DNA of 64,000 nucleotides from Lachnospiraceae bacterium. GTDB lineage: Bacteria; Bacillota; Clostridia; Lachnospirales; Lachnospiraceae. Each line of letters opens with the position of its first letter. Position 1 is the first letter of the stretch. Shown in pieces: positions 18,243 to 27,989 of the stretch. Both the position numbers and the translations under genes were made by a program. The notes below the pieces were generated by a model. It searched no databases. It worked only from the letters and a program-made list of their open reading frames with translations, and was not told the DNA's origin. The stretch is taken from positions 96,988-160,987 of the forward strand of contig JAFWZV010000009.1 of assembly GCA_017517305.1 (NCBI GenBank), written 5' to 3'.

Positions 18243-19382
18243 TTATTTATAAGGCTTTATCTGTCTGGATACAGTTAAAACCAATCCTATCTCAATTAAG
18301 GTTGCAACTATAGATGAACCACCGTAGCTTATAAAAGGAAGTGTAACTCCAGTAGGTGGTAATGTATTGGTAACAACTCCAATATTAATTATGAGCTGTA
18401 CTGCTATCTGCGCCATTACACCAATAACCATATAGCTTGCAAATTTGTTAGGAGCATTATTGGCTATATATCTAAATCTGAACAAAAGCATTATGAACAA
18501 TGTAATAATTGCCAATGCACCGAAAAGTCCAAGTTCCTCACATATTACAGAGAAAATCATATCATTATGTGACTCTGGCAAAAATCCTGTCTTCTGTATA
18601 CTATTTCCTAAGCCCTTGCCAAACAATCCACCAGAACCAATGGCGTACAGGGACTGCATAGTCTGATAACCACTTTCACTGGTTTCCGGATTAAGCCAAG
18701 CATCTATTCTTCCACCTCTGTATCCCTCTGCTACAATCAAAAGAACACCTGCACCTACCGCGATAAAACACCAAGCAATAAGTGGTCTTATATCCTTTGC
18801 TGCAACAAATATTACAACCACCATAATACCAAAACACACAACCGCTGTACTAAGATTTTCAGTTGCAACAAAACCAATTCCAACTATTGGCAACATCATT
18901 ACTTTGAAAAGACTCTTAAAATCCTCTAACCATTCCTCATTTGTAGTGCATACCTTGGCTATGTATACAATTATGGCAGGCTTTAGAAACTCTGATGGCT
19001 GCAAATTGAAAAAGCCCAAATCAATCCATCTAACAGCACCATGGCTGGCTATTCCAAGAACCAACACAATGCCACAAAGCACTACCGCCGCAATGATTAA
19101 TATCATGGCATAATCAAAATACTTTTTATAATTAATCCCTGATAAAATCATCATAAGAACAAAGCCTGCAATAGCAATACCTGCCTGCTTAATAGCATAA
19201 AAATAATCACTGTTGCCCTCCATAACTGCTCTATAAGAGCTGGCGCTGTAAATCATCATTATGCCAAACAAAACCAATACAATGGTTATGAATAATGTTT
19301 GATAATCAAAATATCCTTCCTTCCATAAGAAAAAGGATGAATTATTTTTTTTATTTGTAGCCGTTTCAGACCTATTACTCAC
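18243..19382 (-). CDS. ftsW: SEDS glycosyltransferase FtsW/SpoVE-like
   Basis: The 379-residue polytopic protein (about ten helices) matches FtsW/RodA/SpoVE. Recognisable stretches are FNLQPSEFLKPA (about residues 125-136), GLFGKGLGNSIQKTGFLPES with HNDMIFSVICEELG in the large extracellular loop region, and the C-terminal PFISYGGSS. SEDS proteins polymerise glycan strands from lipid II together with a class B PBP. Two such PBPs are encoded upstream. It lies 12 bp from murD and 32 bp from ftsQ, in the usual dcw position. Confidence 0.93.
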   Translation of the reverse strand: MSNRSETATNKKNNSSFFLWKEGYFDYQTLFITIVLVLFGIMMIYSASSYRAVMEGNSDYFYAIKQAGIAIAGFVLMMILSGINYKKYFDYAMILIIAAVVLCGIVLVLGIASHGAVRWIDLGFFNLQPSEFLKPAIIVYIAKVCTTNEEWLEDFKSLFKVMMLPIVGIGFVATENLSTAVVCFGIMVVVIFVAAKDIRPLIAWCFIAVGAGVLLIVAEGYRGGRIDAWLNPETSESGYQTMQSLYAIGSGGLFGKGLGNSIQKTGFLPESHNDMIFSVICEELGLFGALAIITLFIMLLFRFRYIANNAPNKFASYMVIGVMAQIAVQLIINIGVVTNTLPPTGVTLPFISYGGSSIVATLIEIGLVLTVSRQIKPYK

Positions 19383-19394
19383 AAATATTCACTC

Positions 19395-20759
19395 CTACAG
19401 TTTGTTTACATATTCCTTAAACATATCTCCTCTTTGCTCGTAGTTATCGAACATTCCCCAGCTTGCACAAGCCGGTGAAAGAAGAACACATTCACCCTCT
19501 ATAGCATGGTCATAGCAGTATTTTACTGCTTCCTCAAGACTTTCCACAAAGACTGTATCTACAAATCCCCTTGACCTTGCACATGCATCAATAGCATTTG
19601 CTGTCTGACCAAGAAGAACTAATTGCTTTACTTTTCCATCAAAGCTATCTATCCACTCATCATAGGATGATTTTTTGTCATATCCACCACCTATTAAGTA
19701 GGTTGTTGACTTCATAGCCTGTATTCCCTTAATGGCAGCATCTGGATTGGTTCCCTTAGAATCATTGTAATACTCTACACCATTTACCGTTCTCACATAT
19801 TCAATTCTATGTGGAACTCCCTTAAATTCACAGCACACCTTTCCAATTGTCTCCACAGGCACACCCATATAATATGCTATGCCCACAGCAGCCAAAACAT
19901 TCTCAACATTGTGATTGCCAAGAATTTGTATATCTGACAAAGCTAATACCTTTGTTTCTACACCTGCTTCTTTTATTACAATGTCACCAGCTTTTACATA
20001 TATGCCCTGTTCAAGCATTGTTAACCTGCTAAAATATACCACTTTACCTGGTAGCATATTAACAAGCTTCATAGTCTCAGGATCATCATAGTTTACCACT
20101 ATGTAATCATCCTGGCTTTGGTTCTTTGACACCGCCGCCTTACAGGATGCATAATTTTCAAATGTATAATGTCTATCCAAATGATCTGGAGTAACATTTA
20201 ATATAGCAGCCACATGTGGCTTAAAATCAACTATTGTTTCTAGCTGGAAGCTACTTACCTCAGCCACAGTCACCGAGTCCTTGGATGTATTAACAACCTG
20301 CTGCGTATATGGAATTCCAATATTACCAACCACGAAGCTACTTGGATTCCACGCTTTCATAATCTCTCCAACAAGAGAAGTTGTTGTTGTTTTACCATTA
20401 GTTCCAGTTATAGCAACTACTGTTCCCTGCTCATAGTAATATGCAAGCTCTATCTCACTCCACACAGGAATATTCTTTTCCTTTACTTTAAGAACAAAAT
20501 CCAAATCTGTAGGTATTCCCGGACTTATAACCATTACAGAAATCTGAGATAATATATCCTCACTAAGCTGTCCTAAAACTATCTCAAGCCTTGTGCTTTT
20601 TCCTGCTTCATCAAGGCTTTCTAATACACCTTCAACTGTAAGATTATTCTTCTTATTCTCATCAAAAAGTATTACCTCTTCGCCTTTATCTATAAGTAAT
20701 TGTGTGGCGCAGATTCCACTTCTTCCGCAGCCTGCCACCAAAACCTTCTTATCGAACAT
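19395..20759 (-). CDS. murD: UDP-N-acetylmuramoylalanine-D-glutamate ligase
   Basis: MurD adds D-glutamate to UDP-MurNAc-L-Ala in the cytoplasm. With the start at 20759 it has 454 residues. Visible motifs are VLVAGCGRSGICA at the N-terminal Rossmann domain, the ATP loop GTNGKTTTT and the C-terminal YNDSKGTNPDAA. The ATG at 20759 is preceded by AGGAGG with a 9-bp spacer. The longer form from 20807 would run into mraY and add an atypical N-terminus. mraY lies 20 bp upstream and ftsW 12 bp downstream. Confidence 0.95.
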   Translation of the reverse strand: MFDKKVLVAGCGRSGICATQLLIDKGEEVILFDENKKNNLTVEGVLESLDEAGKSTRLEIVLGQLSEDILSQISVMVISPGIPTDLDFVLKVKEKNIPVWSEIELAYYYEQGTVVAITGTNGKTTTTSLVGEIMKAWNPSSFVVGNIGIPYTQQVVNTSKDSVTVAEVSSFQLETIVDFKPHVAAILNVTPDHLDRHYTFENYASCKAAVSKNQSQDDYIVVNYDDPETMKLVNMLPGKVVYFSRLTMLEQGIYVKAGDIVIKEAGVETKVLALSDIQILGNHNVENVLAAVGIAYYMGVPVETIGKVCCEFKGVPHRIEYVRTVNGVEYYNDSKGTNPDAAIKGIQAMKSTTYLIGGGYDKKSSYDEWIDSFDGKVKQLVLLGQTANAIDACARSRGFVDTVFVESLEEAVKYCYDHAIEGECVLLSPACASWGMFDNYEQRGDMFKEYVNKL

Positions 20760-20779
20760 AACTTTGTTCCTCCTAGCTT

Positions 20780-21733
20780 CTATATAGCAAGTATTGCAAT
20801 AAAGCAAAGTATTGCAGTAACTATCGAAAAAATAGATACAACCTTTGTCTCAGGCCATCCACTCAGCTCAAAATGATGATGAATTGGGGCCATCTTAAAT
20901 ATTCTCTTACCAGTTTTCTTAAAGTATACCACCTGAATCATTACTGATAAGACCTCTGCAAAGTATATAAATGCAACCAAGAGAATTATAAGTGGCATCT
21001 GAAGTACGTATGCAGTAGATGCTACAAACCCACCTAAAGCAAGTGAGCCTGTGTCTCCCATAAATACTCTGGCCGGATATACATTATATACCAAAAATCC
21101 TAATAAGCTTCCTACTGTTGCACAGGTAATTGGAGCAACACCTGATTCAAGACCTATAGCTGCTACAGTAAAGAAGGTTGCAATAAGCACTGTCACTGAT
21201 GAAGCTAAGCCATCTAATCCATCGGTAAAATTAGCACCATTTACAGTTCCTAAAATTACTATAAACATAAATGCATAATATACTCCACCTATATCTACCC
21301 TCTTATCCATAAAGGGAATAATCATCTCAGTACCAAGATCTGTGTGAGCATACATGTAATAAGCAAATATTCCAGTAACAACAAACTGTCCTAGCATCTT
21401 CTGCCATGCTCTAAGGCCCATAGAACGCTTCATAACCACCTTAATATAATCATCCAAAAATCCAACAAGACCAAAACCAAGAGTGGCAAATAACACTGGC
21501 ACTATTTCCGGATAATCCTTAATGTAAAAAAGTGAAGTGATAATTATACTAAAGAGAATTATCAGACCACCCATAGTTGGTGTTCCTGATTTCTTAAGAT
21601 GTGATTCTGGGCCATCATCTCTTACAAACTGTCCAAATTTCAGTTTTTTCAAAAATGGAATAATTATTGGGCTAAGCACAACACTTATTCCAAAAGCTAT
21701 CAATACTGGTAATACAATATCATTATAATTCAT
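20780..21733 (-). CDS. mraY: Phospho-N-acetylmuramoyl-pentapeptide transferase
   Basis: This 317-residue membrane enzyme with about ten helices makes lipid I from UDP-MurNAc-pentapeptide and undecaprenyl phosphate. Its signatures are KSGTPTMGG (about residues 48-56), the cytosolic LVGFLDDYIKV, NFTDGLDGLASS and the late APIHHHFE loop. An AAGGAG ribosome site precedes the ATG. It follows the first of the two PBP genes by 30 bp and precedes murD. murE and murF, which usually stand just before mraY, are missing from this cluster. Confidence 0.96.
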   Translation of the reverse strand: MNYNDIVLPVLIAFGISVVLSPIIIPFLKKLKFGQFVRDDGPESHLKKSGTPTMGGLIILFSIIITSLFYIKDYPEIVPVLFATLGFGLVGFLDDYIKVVMKRSMGLRAWQKMLGQFVVTGIFAYYMYAHTDLGTEMIIPFMDKRVDIGGVYYAFMFIVILGTVNGANFTDGLDGLASSVTVLIATFFTVAAIGLESGVAPITCATVGSLLGFLVYNVYPARVFMGDTGSLALGGFVASTAYVLQMPLIILLVAFIYFAEVLSVMIQVVYFKKTGKRIFKMAPIHHHFELSGWPETKVVSIFSIVTAILCFIAILAI

Positions 21734-21763
21734 GTCTATACTCCTTCTTGTTCATTAGTTTAT

Positions 21764-23551
21764 CTAAAACACTGTATCCTCTATTATCATAGTTTCCACA
21801 GCATCAGTATCCGTTGATATTTCTTTATCTAAGCCCATATACGGCAGTATGTTATCGTATAAATCTCCTATCACAGGAGCCGCTATTGTTCCTCCATAAT
21901 AGGTCCCCTCTGGTTCATCTATAAGCACCAGTGCCATTATCTGTGGATTATCAGCTGGGGCAAATCCTAAAAAGGAAGATATATATTTGTTACTGCTTCT
22001 AGGAAGCTTTTCACTGGTAGCTGTTTTGCCACCTATTCTATACCCCTCTACATATGCATTCTTGCCTGTACCTAGGGAAACAACATCCTCAAGTAGGTCC
22101 TTCATGGTTTCTGAGGTTTCCTCAGAAACCACTCCGTCCCTTGTATTATAGGATATCTTATCGACAATATTATTGTTACTATCAGTAACATATACTCCAA
22201 AATGAGGAGTAACTAAGGTACCACCATTTACCACAGCTGAGACTGCTCTCATTAGCTGTAATGGGGTAATCTGAAAGGACTGTCCAAAGGACATAGTTGC
22301 AAGCTCAACTTCCTTCACATTTTCCTGCTTGTGAAATATTGAAGCCGCTTCACCAGGAAGATCAACTCCCGTCTTCTCGAATAAACCTAGTTTATTCATG
22401 TATTCATAAAATTTACTTGCACCAACTCTAGCGCCTACATCCATAAAAACCGGATTGCAGGAATTCATAATTCCCTCTCGGAAGGTTTGACTTCCATGAC
22501 CCACAGTTTTGTGACACCTGATTCTTCTATCTCCAACTATCCTGTATCCAGGACAGCCAAAGCCATCATTAACATTAAGTACTCCTGCTTCAAAGGCAGA
22601 GGTGGCAGTTATTATTTTAAATGTGGAGCCTGGCTCATAGCTATCACTTATAGGAAAACATCTCCACATATTATTAAGCTGATCGGAGGTAGGTGTAGCA
22701 TCTGTTTCAGTGGCATCAACATTAAGCTTAAAGGGATTATTCAAATCATATTCCGGAACATCCACCAAGGCGTATATTTCACCATTTTGAGGATTCATCA
22801 CAATTATGCAAACTCTCTTGGCTCCTCTAAGTTCCATAGTTTGTATAGCAAGCTGCTGTGCATACTGTTGAATATTCACATCTAGGGATACAACCAGATT
22901 ATTGCCCGGTATAGGTTCCTCTCTAGTTTCTGCCATATTTGGAATCTCTATTCCTCTAGAGTCTGTAAGAGTTTTTATACTTCCTGGCATTCCCTGAAGT
23001 ACTGTATCATAGCGCACCTCTAAGCCTACTATTCCTTGGTTATCAGCACCTGTAAAGCCTATTACCTTTGATGCCAATGTGGAATAGGGATAATATCTTT
23101 TGTAGTCCTCATCCACCATTACTCCATCCATATCAAGCGCCCTTATCTTATCAGCAATTTCTTTATCTACATTATTCTTAATGGTTTCTCTTGAGGATAC
23201 CTTTTCAACCTTTTTTCTAACCTGTGCCTCATCTATCTCTAATAAACTTGACAGATTTTCTATTACCTGTTCTTCATCTGTAATCTGATTATGAATAACA
23301 GATATTGAGCATACAGCCTTATTTCCAGCAATAACTATGCCATTTCTATCGTATATTTTACCTCTTTCTGCCTTAATACTACGTTCTCGTTCCTGAATAT
23401 TAGTTGCCATTTCATCATAATGATTTCCTTTAATCATCATAATAAGTACTAATCGAAATGACAGTACAAGAGCTGCTACAACCATAATACCTACAAACAC
23501 TGTAAGTCTTCTTCTACTGTATAATTCAAATAAATCCTTAAAGCTTCTCAT
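21764..23551 (-). CDS. Class B penicillin-binding protein (SpoVD/FtsI-like), second of a pair
   Basis: The 595-residue protein has an N-terminal membrane helix (about residues 16-36), a class B dimerisation domain and a C-terminal transpeptidase domain. The active-site motifs are EPGSTFK (Ser nucleophile), SCN and KTA in GGKTATSEK, where KTG is usual. It cross-links peptidoglycan at the septum, normally paired with FtsW/SpoVE. No PASTA repeats are present at the C-terminus, unlike many SpoVD and PBP2X proteins. It lies 90 bp after the first PBP gene. One of the pair is probably the vegetative FtsI and the other a sporulation- or condition-specific copy, but sequence alone does not assign them. 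Confidence 0.92.
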   Translation of the reverse strand: MRSFKDLFELYSRRRLTVFVGIMVVAALVLSFRLVLIMMIKGNHYDEMATNIQERERSIKAERGKIYDRNGIVIAGNKAVCSISVIHNQITDEEQVIENLSSLLEIDEAQVRKKVEKVSSRETIKNNVDKEIADKIRALDMDGVMVDEDYKRYYPYSTLASKVIGFTGADNQGIVGLEVRYDTVLQGMPGSIKTLTDSRGIEIPNMAETREEPIPGNNLVVSLDVNIQQYAQQLAIQTMELRGAKRVCIIVMNPQNGEIYALVDVPEYDLNNPFKLNVDATETDATPTSDQLNNMWRCFPISDSYEPGSTFKIITATSAFEAGVLNVNDGFGCPGYRIVGDRRIRCHKTVGHGSQTFREGIMNSCNPVFMDVGARVGASKFYEYMNKLGLFEKTGVDLPGEAASIFHKQENVKEVELATMSFGQSFQITPLQLMRAVSAVVNGGTLVTPHFGVYVTDSNNNIVDKISYNTRDGVVSEETSETMKDLLEDVVSLGTGKNAYVEGYRIGGKTATSEKLPRSSNKYISSFLGFAPADNPQIMALVLIDEPEGTYYGGTIAAPVIGDLYDNILPYMGLDKEISTDTDAVETMIIEDTVF

Positions 23552-23641
23552 GAATTATTCCCGAAATCATTTATTAATACTTATTCGAAATAATTCTTAG
23601 TATTCCAATTAGTTGACAAGTAGTACTCCAAGCATCAATTA

Positions 23642-25717
23642 TTACTCATAATACTCTTCCTCATAATAATCTTCTTCGTAGTAATCCTCTTCATAATAAT
23701 CTTCTTCGTAATACTCGTCTGTAGCTTCCTCTGTAGCCTCTGTAGTTGGTTCATCCGAATCTGAAACATACGGATTTTCCTCTCCACCTGCCACATCATC
23801 ACTTGGTGCATCACCCTCATAAATAGGTGTAGCTACCTCATCAGGAGCCGTTGATGTATCCAAATCATAATTATCATTTGTCTTATAAATATTCATATAT
23901 GGAAAAAGCTCTGTAGCTATATCCGCAAATAAATACGATGAAGCTGCACTTGTTGACTGGTCAGGAGTGTTAGGCTCATCAACAACAACATAAACCACTA
24001 CCTGTGGATCTTCAACTGGTGCAAAACCTATGAAGGAAATCATATACTTGCCATTTCCTCTAGGAAGCTTCTCTGCAGTACCAGTCTTTCCACCTATAGA
24101 ATATCCCTCGACTGCAGCCTTACGACCTGTTCCTTGCTCCACTACCATGAAAAGTTGCTGCTTCATAATATCTGACACTTCCTCAGATATGGTACGTCTC
24201 ACAAGTACATTTTCCAAATCATCTATAATATTTCCATTCTCATCTTCAATTCTCTGAACCACGCTTGGCTCATAGTAATATCCACCATTAATTACAGAAC
24301 AAAAGGCTGTGCAAAGCTGCATCATAGATGTACATGGTCCCTGACCAAAGGATGAGGTTGCAAGCTCTGTAATATTAAGTGTATCCTCATGATAGATAAC
24401 GCTGGCAAAATCTGCATCACTTGGCTCTCCAGGTATATCAACATTAGTTGCCTGTCCAAAGCCAAATAATTTCTGATACTTATCAAAGGTTGCTGCTCCC
24501 TCTCTTTTGGCAATGTCCATAAGGACATCATTACAAGAGTTTTCAAGAGCACCTGAAAGTGTTAATTCTCCATGAACTGAACCATAACCAGCTATATGAC
24601 ACTGAATGTAATAGGTATCAACCTGTTCTCCACCATCACACACATGTGTGTAATTCTCATCCACAACTGCTTCCTCCAATGCACCTGCAATTGTAAATGT
24701 TTTATATGTTGAACCTGGTTCAAACACATCACTTACTACAAAGTTTCTCCAAACCTTTGCCAAAGCATCCACTGTTTCCTCATCTGTTGCGTTCTTTTTG
24801 AAGTCCTCAAACTCTTCATCTGTTTTAAACTGATATCTAACATAATCTAAATCATATGCATCATTTGGGTTGTATGCATGGGAATTATATAAAGCTAAAA
24901 TATTACATGTATTAGGGTCCATAACAAGAACCGATACATTTGCAGCTCCCTCTGTCTGCATATAATTATCAACCTTTTCCTGAACTATAGCCTGAATATT
25001 TGCATCAATACTAGTAACTAGATTATAACCATTTACAGGTGCTTCTATAGACTTAGCTACACTGTTATCATCATTGATGTAGGTATATTCTCTTCCGTTG
25101 CTACCATTGAGATACTCGTCATAGGCACCTTCAATACCACCCTGTCCATCATTTGTTCCAATGGTATATCCAATGAGATGACATGCAAGCTCATTATTAG
25201 GATAAACTCTCTCGTATTTTTCCTCAAAAATTACACCTCTAACCTTGGAGCCTTCATCAGTATCCAGGTAATCTTTGAATGGTTTTACCTGATCATACTC
25301 TAAATCTTTTTTTGCAATTTCATAATAAGATTCTTCATTGGATAATAGTTCTGTTATCTCAGCATCAGTAAAACCAAAGTATTTCTTCAATGCATCGACT
25401 GTAACTTTCTTATTCTCTTCAAGCTCCAAGATGTTTTTAGGTTCTAATATAAGATTGTAAATCTTCTTTGTGGTAGCAAGTGTAGTTCCATTAGAATCTA
25501 AAATATCACCTCTCCTGTAGGGAATAGGTGAACTATTTGAACCCTGTTGCGCTAATACAACCTGCTCATATTCCTTTCCAAAACGAACATTGATTAATAC
25601 CAAATTAACTATCAGAAGTAAAAAGACAGCCATAAAGGCCACAAATGCAAACAGAAGTCTATTCTTCATTCCTTGTGTAAAGGAAAGATCCTTCTTTTTC
25701 CTTCTTTTCTTCGCCAT
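23642..25717 (-). CDS. Class B penicillin-binding protein (FtsI/PBP2-like) with acidic Tyr-rich tail
   Basis: The 691-residue protein has a very basic cytosolic end (MAKKRRKKKD), one membrane helix (about residues 19-42), a dimerisation domain and a transpeptidase domain. The catalytic motifs are EPGSTYK, SCN and KTG in GGKTGTAEK. After the catalytic domain comes an acidic linker and then a tandem Asp/Glu/Tyr tail built on the unit YYEED, repeated five times up to the last residue. Class B PBPs cross-link septal peptidoglycan; the tail is not a known PASTA-type module. The gene follows ftsL by 36 bp and precedes the second PBP. Confidence 0.93.
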   Translation of the reverse strand: MAKKRRKKKDLSFTQGMKNRLLFAFVAFMAVFLLLIVNLVLINVRFGKEYEQVVLAQQGSNSSPIPYRRGDILDSNGTTLATTKKIYNLILEPKNILELEENKKVTVDALKKYFGFTDAEITELLSNEESYYEIAKKDLEYDQVKPFKDYLDTDEGSKVRGVIFEEKYERVYPNNELACHLIGYTIGTNDGQGGIEGAYDEYLNGSNGREYTYINDDNSVAKSIEAPVNGYNLVTSIDANIQAIVQEKVDNYMQTEGAANVSVLVMDPNTCNILALYNSHAYNPNDAYDLDYVRYQFKTDEEFEDFKKNATDEETVDALAKVWRNFVVSDVFEPGSTYKTFTIAGALEEAVVDENYTHVCDGGEQVDTYYIQCHIAGYGSVHGELTLSGALENSCNDVLMDIAKREGAATFDKYQKLFGFGQATNVDIPGEPSDADFASVIYHEDTLNITELATSSFGQGPCTSMMQLCTAFCSVINGGYYYEPSVVQRIEDENGNIIDDLENVLVRRTISEEVSDIMKQQLFMVVEQGTGRKAAVEGYSIGGKTGTAEKLPRGNGKYMISFIGFAPVEDPQVVVYVVVDEPNTPDQSTSAASSYLFADIATELFPYMNIYKTNDNYDLDTSTAPDEVATPIYEGDAPSDDVAGGEENPYVSDSDEPTTEATEEATDEYYEEDYYEEDYYEEDYYEEEYYE

Positions 25718-25753
25718 TTTTCATCCACCTTTTTAACGCAAAACTTCCTGAGG

Positions 25754-26239
25754 CTAATTTGCCTCAGGAACGTCCTGGTATTGCTTAACGTAATCCTCAT
25801 CTGCACTTTCGTAATAAACTATCTGGCCCTTCTCAGCATATACCATACCCAGTTCATTGGTAGCCACATCATAGATTTCGTCTAATGTGTACATGCTCTC
25901 TAGACTAAGTCTGTAAGCAGCATTCTCCTCCTCGATTACCTCTAGCTGTGTCTCTAGGTCGTTAATATTTGCCTGCTGAAGGCTTATTCTTGATTCCATA
26001 TACAAAACTGCTATACTAGCAAGAATCATAATTAGCACAGCAGATGTTACAAACACTGTGTAACCCATATTAAATGCAAGTGCCTTCTGTGCCTTTTCAG
26101 ATACCCTCTTGTGCTGAACAGTCTTATTAGAAGCTCTCTTGCGTGTCTCATTATTTGATTTTCTTGCAGGTGCTTGTTCCACCTTTCTCACTGTACTACC
26201 ATCTATATAGTACATTGTTCTTCTTGGTCTTTCGCCCAT
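25754..26239 (-). CDS. ftsL: FtsL/DivIC-like septum protein
   Basis: This 161-residue bitopic protein has a basic cytosolic N-terminal half (about residues 1-48), one membrane helix (about 52-74) and a short coiled coil outside (about 78-110, SLQQANINDLETQLEVIEEE). That arrangement, with the position between rsmH and the PBP genes, fits FtsL. Such proteins link the PBP and FtsQ/DivIB in the divisome. The family is poorly conserved, so position carries much of the weight. It starts 26 bp after rsmH with a GGAGAG site. Confidence 0.83.
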   Translation of the reverse strand: MGERPRRTMYYIDGSTVRKVEQAPARKSNNETRKRASNKTVQHKRVSEKAQKALAFNMGYTVFVTSAVLIMILASIAVLYMESRISLQQANINDLETQLEVIEEENAAYRLSLESMYTLDEIYDVATNELGMVYAEKGQIVYYESADEDYVKQYQDVPEAN

Positions 26240-26265
26240 ACCGCATCTCTCCTTTTAAACATCTA

Positions 26266-27201
26266 TCAAAACTTTTCAAATACTCTTAATTTTGAGCTTT
26301 TAGCTCTCTTGTTTCCATCTATCTCCTCATCACTAGGAACAATCGGCTTTCTTGTAACCACCTTTCCCTTTGGTGCTTGTCCACAGGTGCACACTGGAAA
26401 ATTCGGAGGGCAAATACATGGATTCATGTTTCTTCTAAATATATTCTTGACTATCCTATCCTCTAAGGAATGGAAGGTTATAATAGATAATCTTCCTCCT
26501 GGATTAAGTAACTCAATCATCTTATCTATAGAGTTCTCCAAAACCTCAAGCTCGTGATTAAGTTCAATCCTAATCGCCTGAAAGGTTTTCTTGGAAGGAT
26601 GTCCAGTTCCCTGTCTCATCTTAGCAGGTATAGCAGCCTTAATGATTTCATTAAGCTGACCTGTAGTTTCAATAGGGCCTGATTCTCTAGCCTTTACAAT
26701 ATGCTTTGCAATATTCTTGGCAAATCCATCCTCACCATAATCTCTAATTACTCTAAATAGCTCCATCTCAGAATAGTTATTAACTATGTCCTTTGCTGTT
26801 CTTGTCTGACTTTGATCCATCCTCATATCAAGAGGTGTATCTTCTCTATATGTAAATCCTCTATCAACATTATCTAATTGATAGGATGAAACTCCAAGGT
26901 CGAGAACTATTCCATCTACACCGCAGATAGAAAGTTCTCCCAAGCAGGACTCAATGTCCTGATAATTACTGTGTACTATATGAATTTTGTCCTTATAGTC
27001 CTTTAATCTAAGAGATGCAGCCTTTATAGCATCCATATCCTGATCGATGCCTACAAGCTTTCCGCCCTCACCTAATCTCTTACAAATCTCAAGTGAGTGA
27101 CCACCACCTCCAAGTGTACCATCAACATATATTCCATCCGGCTTAATATTTAAGCTTTCAATGGTTTCATCCAAGAGTACTGAAATGTGTTTAAATTCCA
27201 T
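26266..27201 (-). CDS. rsmH: 16S rRNA (cytosine-1402-N4)-methyltransferase
   Basis: The 311-residue enzyme (formerly MraW) has the SAM-binding motif [12 protein letters not shown] near residue 25, [12 protein letters not shown], and the family stretches [15 protein letters not shown] and [13 protein letters not shown]. It methylates N4 of C1402 in 16S rRNA. It follows mraZ by 14 bp as the second gene of the dcw cluster, the usual arrangement. The C-terminus has a Cys-containing part ([12 protein letters not shown]) as seen in many Firmicutes members. Confidence 0.96.
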   Translation of the reverse strand: MEFKHISVLLDETIESLNIKPDGIYVDGTLGGGGHSLEICKRLGEGGKLVGIDQDMDAIKAASLRLKDYKDKIHIVHSNYQDIESCLGELSICGVDGIVLDLGVSSYQLDNVDRGFTYREDTPLDMRMDQSQTRTAKDIVNNYSEMELFRVIRDYGEDGFAKNIAKHIVKARESGPIETTGQLNEIIKAAIPAKMRQGTGHPSKKTFQAIRIELNHELEVLENSIDKMIELLNPGGRLSIITFHSLEDRIVKNIFRRNMNPCICPPNFPVCTCGQAPKGKVVTRKPIVPSDEEIDGNKRAKSSKLRVFEKF

Positions 27202-27215
27202 ATTTACCTCCCGGA

Positions 27216-27668
27216 CTAAGCCTCTGATTTCTTTTTCTTCATTGATATACTCTTGGATATTGAACCAATATTGTTACAAGTATTCTTATAATGTGCATCC
27301 CATGCTTCCTTAGCCCAAAGCTGTGCTGAGGTTCCATTACCAATAAGAACTACTTCCTTATCAATTCCCATATCTTCTCTCATCTGCTGTGGGATAACTA
27401 TTCTATACTGACCATCAGGCTCGCATATGTTTGCTGATGCAAAGAAGAAGTTCTGGTAGCTTCTATTCTCCTCATCTGATGGATCCAGTTCATTAAGCTG
27501 TGCTGAAAATTTCTCCCACTGTTCTAAAGGAAATAACTGTACATAATCACCATAGCCATTACACATAACAAACTGTGCACCTAAGCCCTGTCTAAGTCTG
27601 ATAGGCACAATAAGTCTACCCTTAGCATCTAAACTATGATTCGATTGTCCTAACAAGAAACCTGTCAT
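27216..27668 (-). CDS. mraZ: Transcriptional regulator MraZ
   Basis: The 150-residue protein contains two AbrB-like half domains (about residues 5-60 and 78-125), with the first conserved segment [11 protein letters not shown] and the second [19 protein letters not shown]. MraZ forms a ring and represses the dcw promoter by binding short repeats such as TGGGN spaced about one helical turn apart. Repeats of exactly that sort lie between the start codon and promoter P2, so autoregulation is well supported here. The C-terminal tail is basic and Ser/Lys-rich. It is the first gene of the dcw cluster. Confidence 0.95.
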   Translation of the reverse strand: MTGFLLGQSNHSLDAKGRLIVPIRLRQGLGAQFVMCNGYGDYVQLFPLEQWEKFSAQLNELDPSDEENRSYQNFFFASANICEPDGQYRIVIPQQMREDMGIDKEVVLIGNGTSAQLWAKEAWDAHYKNTCNNIGSISKSISMKKKKSEA

Positions 27669-27702
27669 GCCTTATCCTTCCTTTAGAAATAAATTACTCG
27701 AG

Positions 27703-27751
27703 CCTACTCAGCTACCACTGAGCAACCCTCAGATGCCATTCGACACCCACT
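27703..27751 (-). promoter_or_regulatory. MraZ operator: five boxes with 10-12 bp spacing
   Basis: On the minus strand the boxes read AGTGGG (27746-27751), AATGG (27736-27741), GAGGG (27726-27731), AGTGG (27715-27719) and AGTAGG (27703-27708). This fits the known MraZ pattern of TGGGN-like repeats with short spacers. They lie just downstream of P2 and before the ribosome site, where bound MraZ could block initiation or early elongation. Confidence 0.75.
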
Positions 27752-27758
27752 CAACATC

Positions 27759-27787
27759 ATTTTAAGGCATAAATAAAGGAAATGCAA
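27759..27787 (-). promoter_or_regulatory. Promoter P2 of mraZ
   Basis: On the minus strand, TTGCAT (27782-27787) and TAAAAT (27759-27764) are 17 bp apart. The expected start point is near 27752, at the edge of the first MraZ-like box. The -35 element is formed by one arm of the hairpin at 27777-27806. Confidence 0.6.
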
Positions 27788-27806
27788 TACCTAGTTTGCA
27801 TTTCCT
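27777..27806 (-). terminator. Hairpin between P1 and P2 (possible attenuator or lgt terminator)
   Basis: An 11-bp perfect stem (AGGAAATGCAA with its complement) and an 8-base loop are followed on the minus strand by TTTATTTAT. It could end transcripts from lgt or act on the P1 leader. The T-tract is interrupted, so termination is uncertain. Confidence 0.5.
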
Positions 27807-27857
27807 CATTGTCGCTTATACACAAAACACCTGTTTGTTTTTTGTCAGTTTTGCATA

Positions 27858-27886
27858 AATATATTGATTTTTTCACGTTATGTCAA
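27858..27886 (-). promoter_or_regulatory. Promoter P1 of the dcw cluster
   Basis: On the minus strand a perfect TTGACA (27881-27886) and TATATT (27858-27863) are separated by 17 bp. The expected start point is near 27851, giving a leader of about 180 nt before mraZ. Confidence 0.75.
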
Positions 27887-27897
27887 CTACTACATAG

Positions 27898-27989
27898 CAT
27901 CCACTGAGCATTTTACAACATCCACTAAACATTTCCAAGCATCCACTGAGCTTTTTACAACATCCACTAAACATTTTCAAGCATCCACT
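27898..27989 (-). repeat. Array of five AGTGGATG boxes at exact 21-bp period
   Basis: CATCCACT on the plus strand (AGTGGATG on the minus) starts at 27898, 27919, 27940, 27961 and 27982. The spacers alternate between two versions, so the array can also be seen as 42-bp units. The core AGTGG(A/G)TG also occurs as the first box downstream of P2. The array ends 11 bp before the P1 -35 element, on one face of the helix. Confidence 0.85.

Noticed and set aside
27898-27989. CRISPR array
   Set aside because: The repeats are 8 bp at a 21-bp period with repeated, not unique, spacers, and no cas gene is present. They are regulatory boxes.
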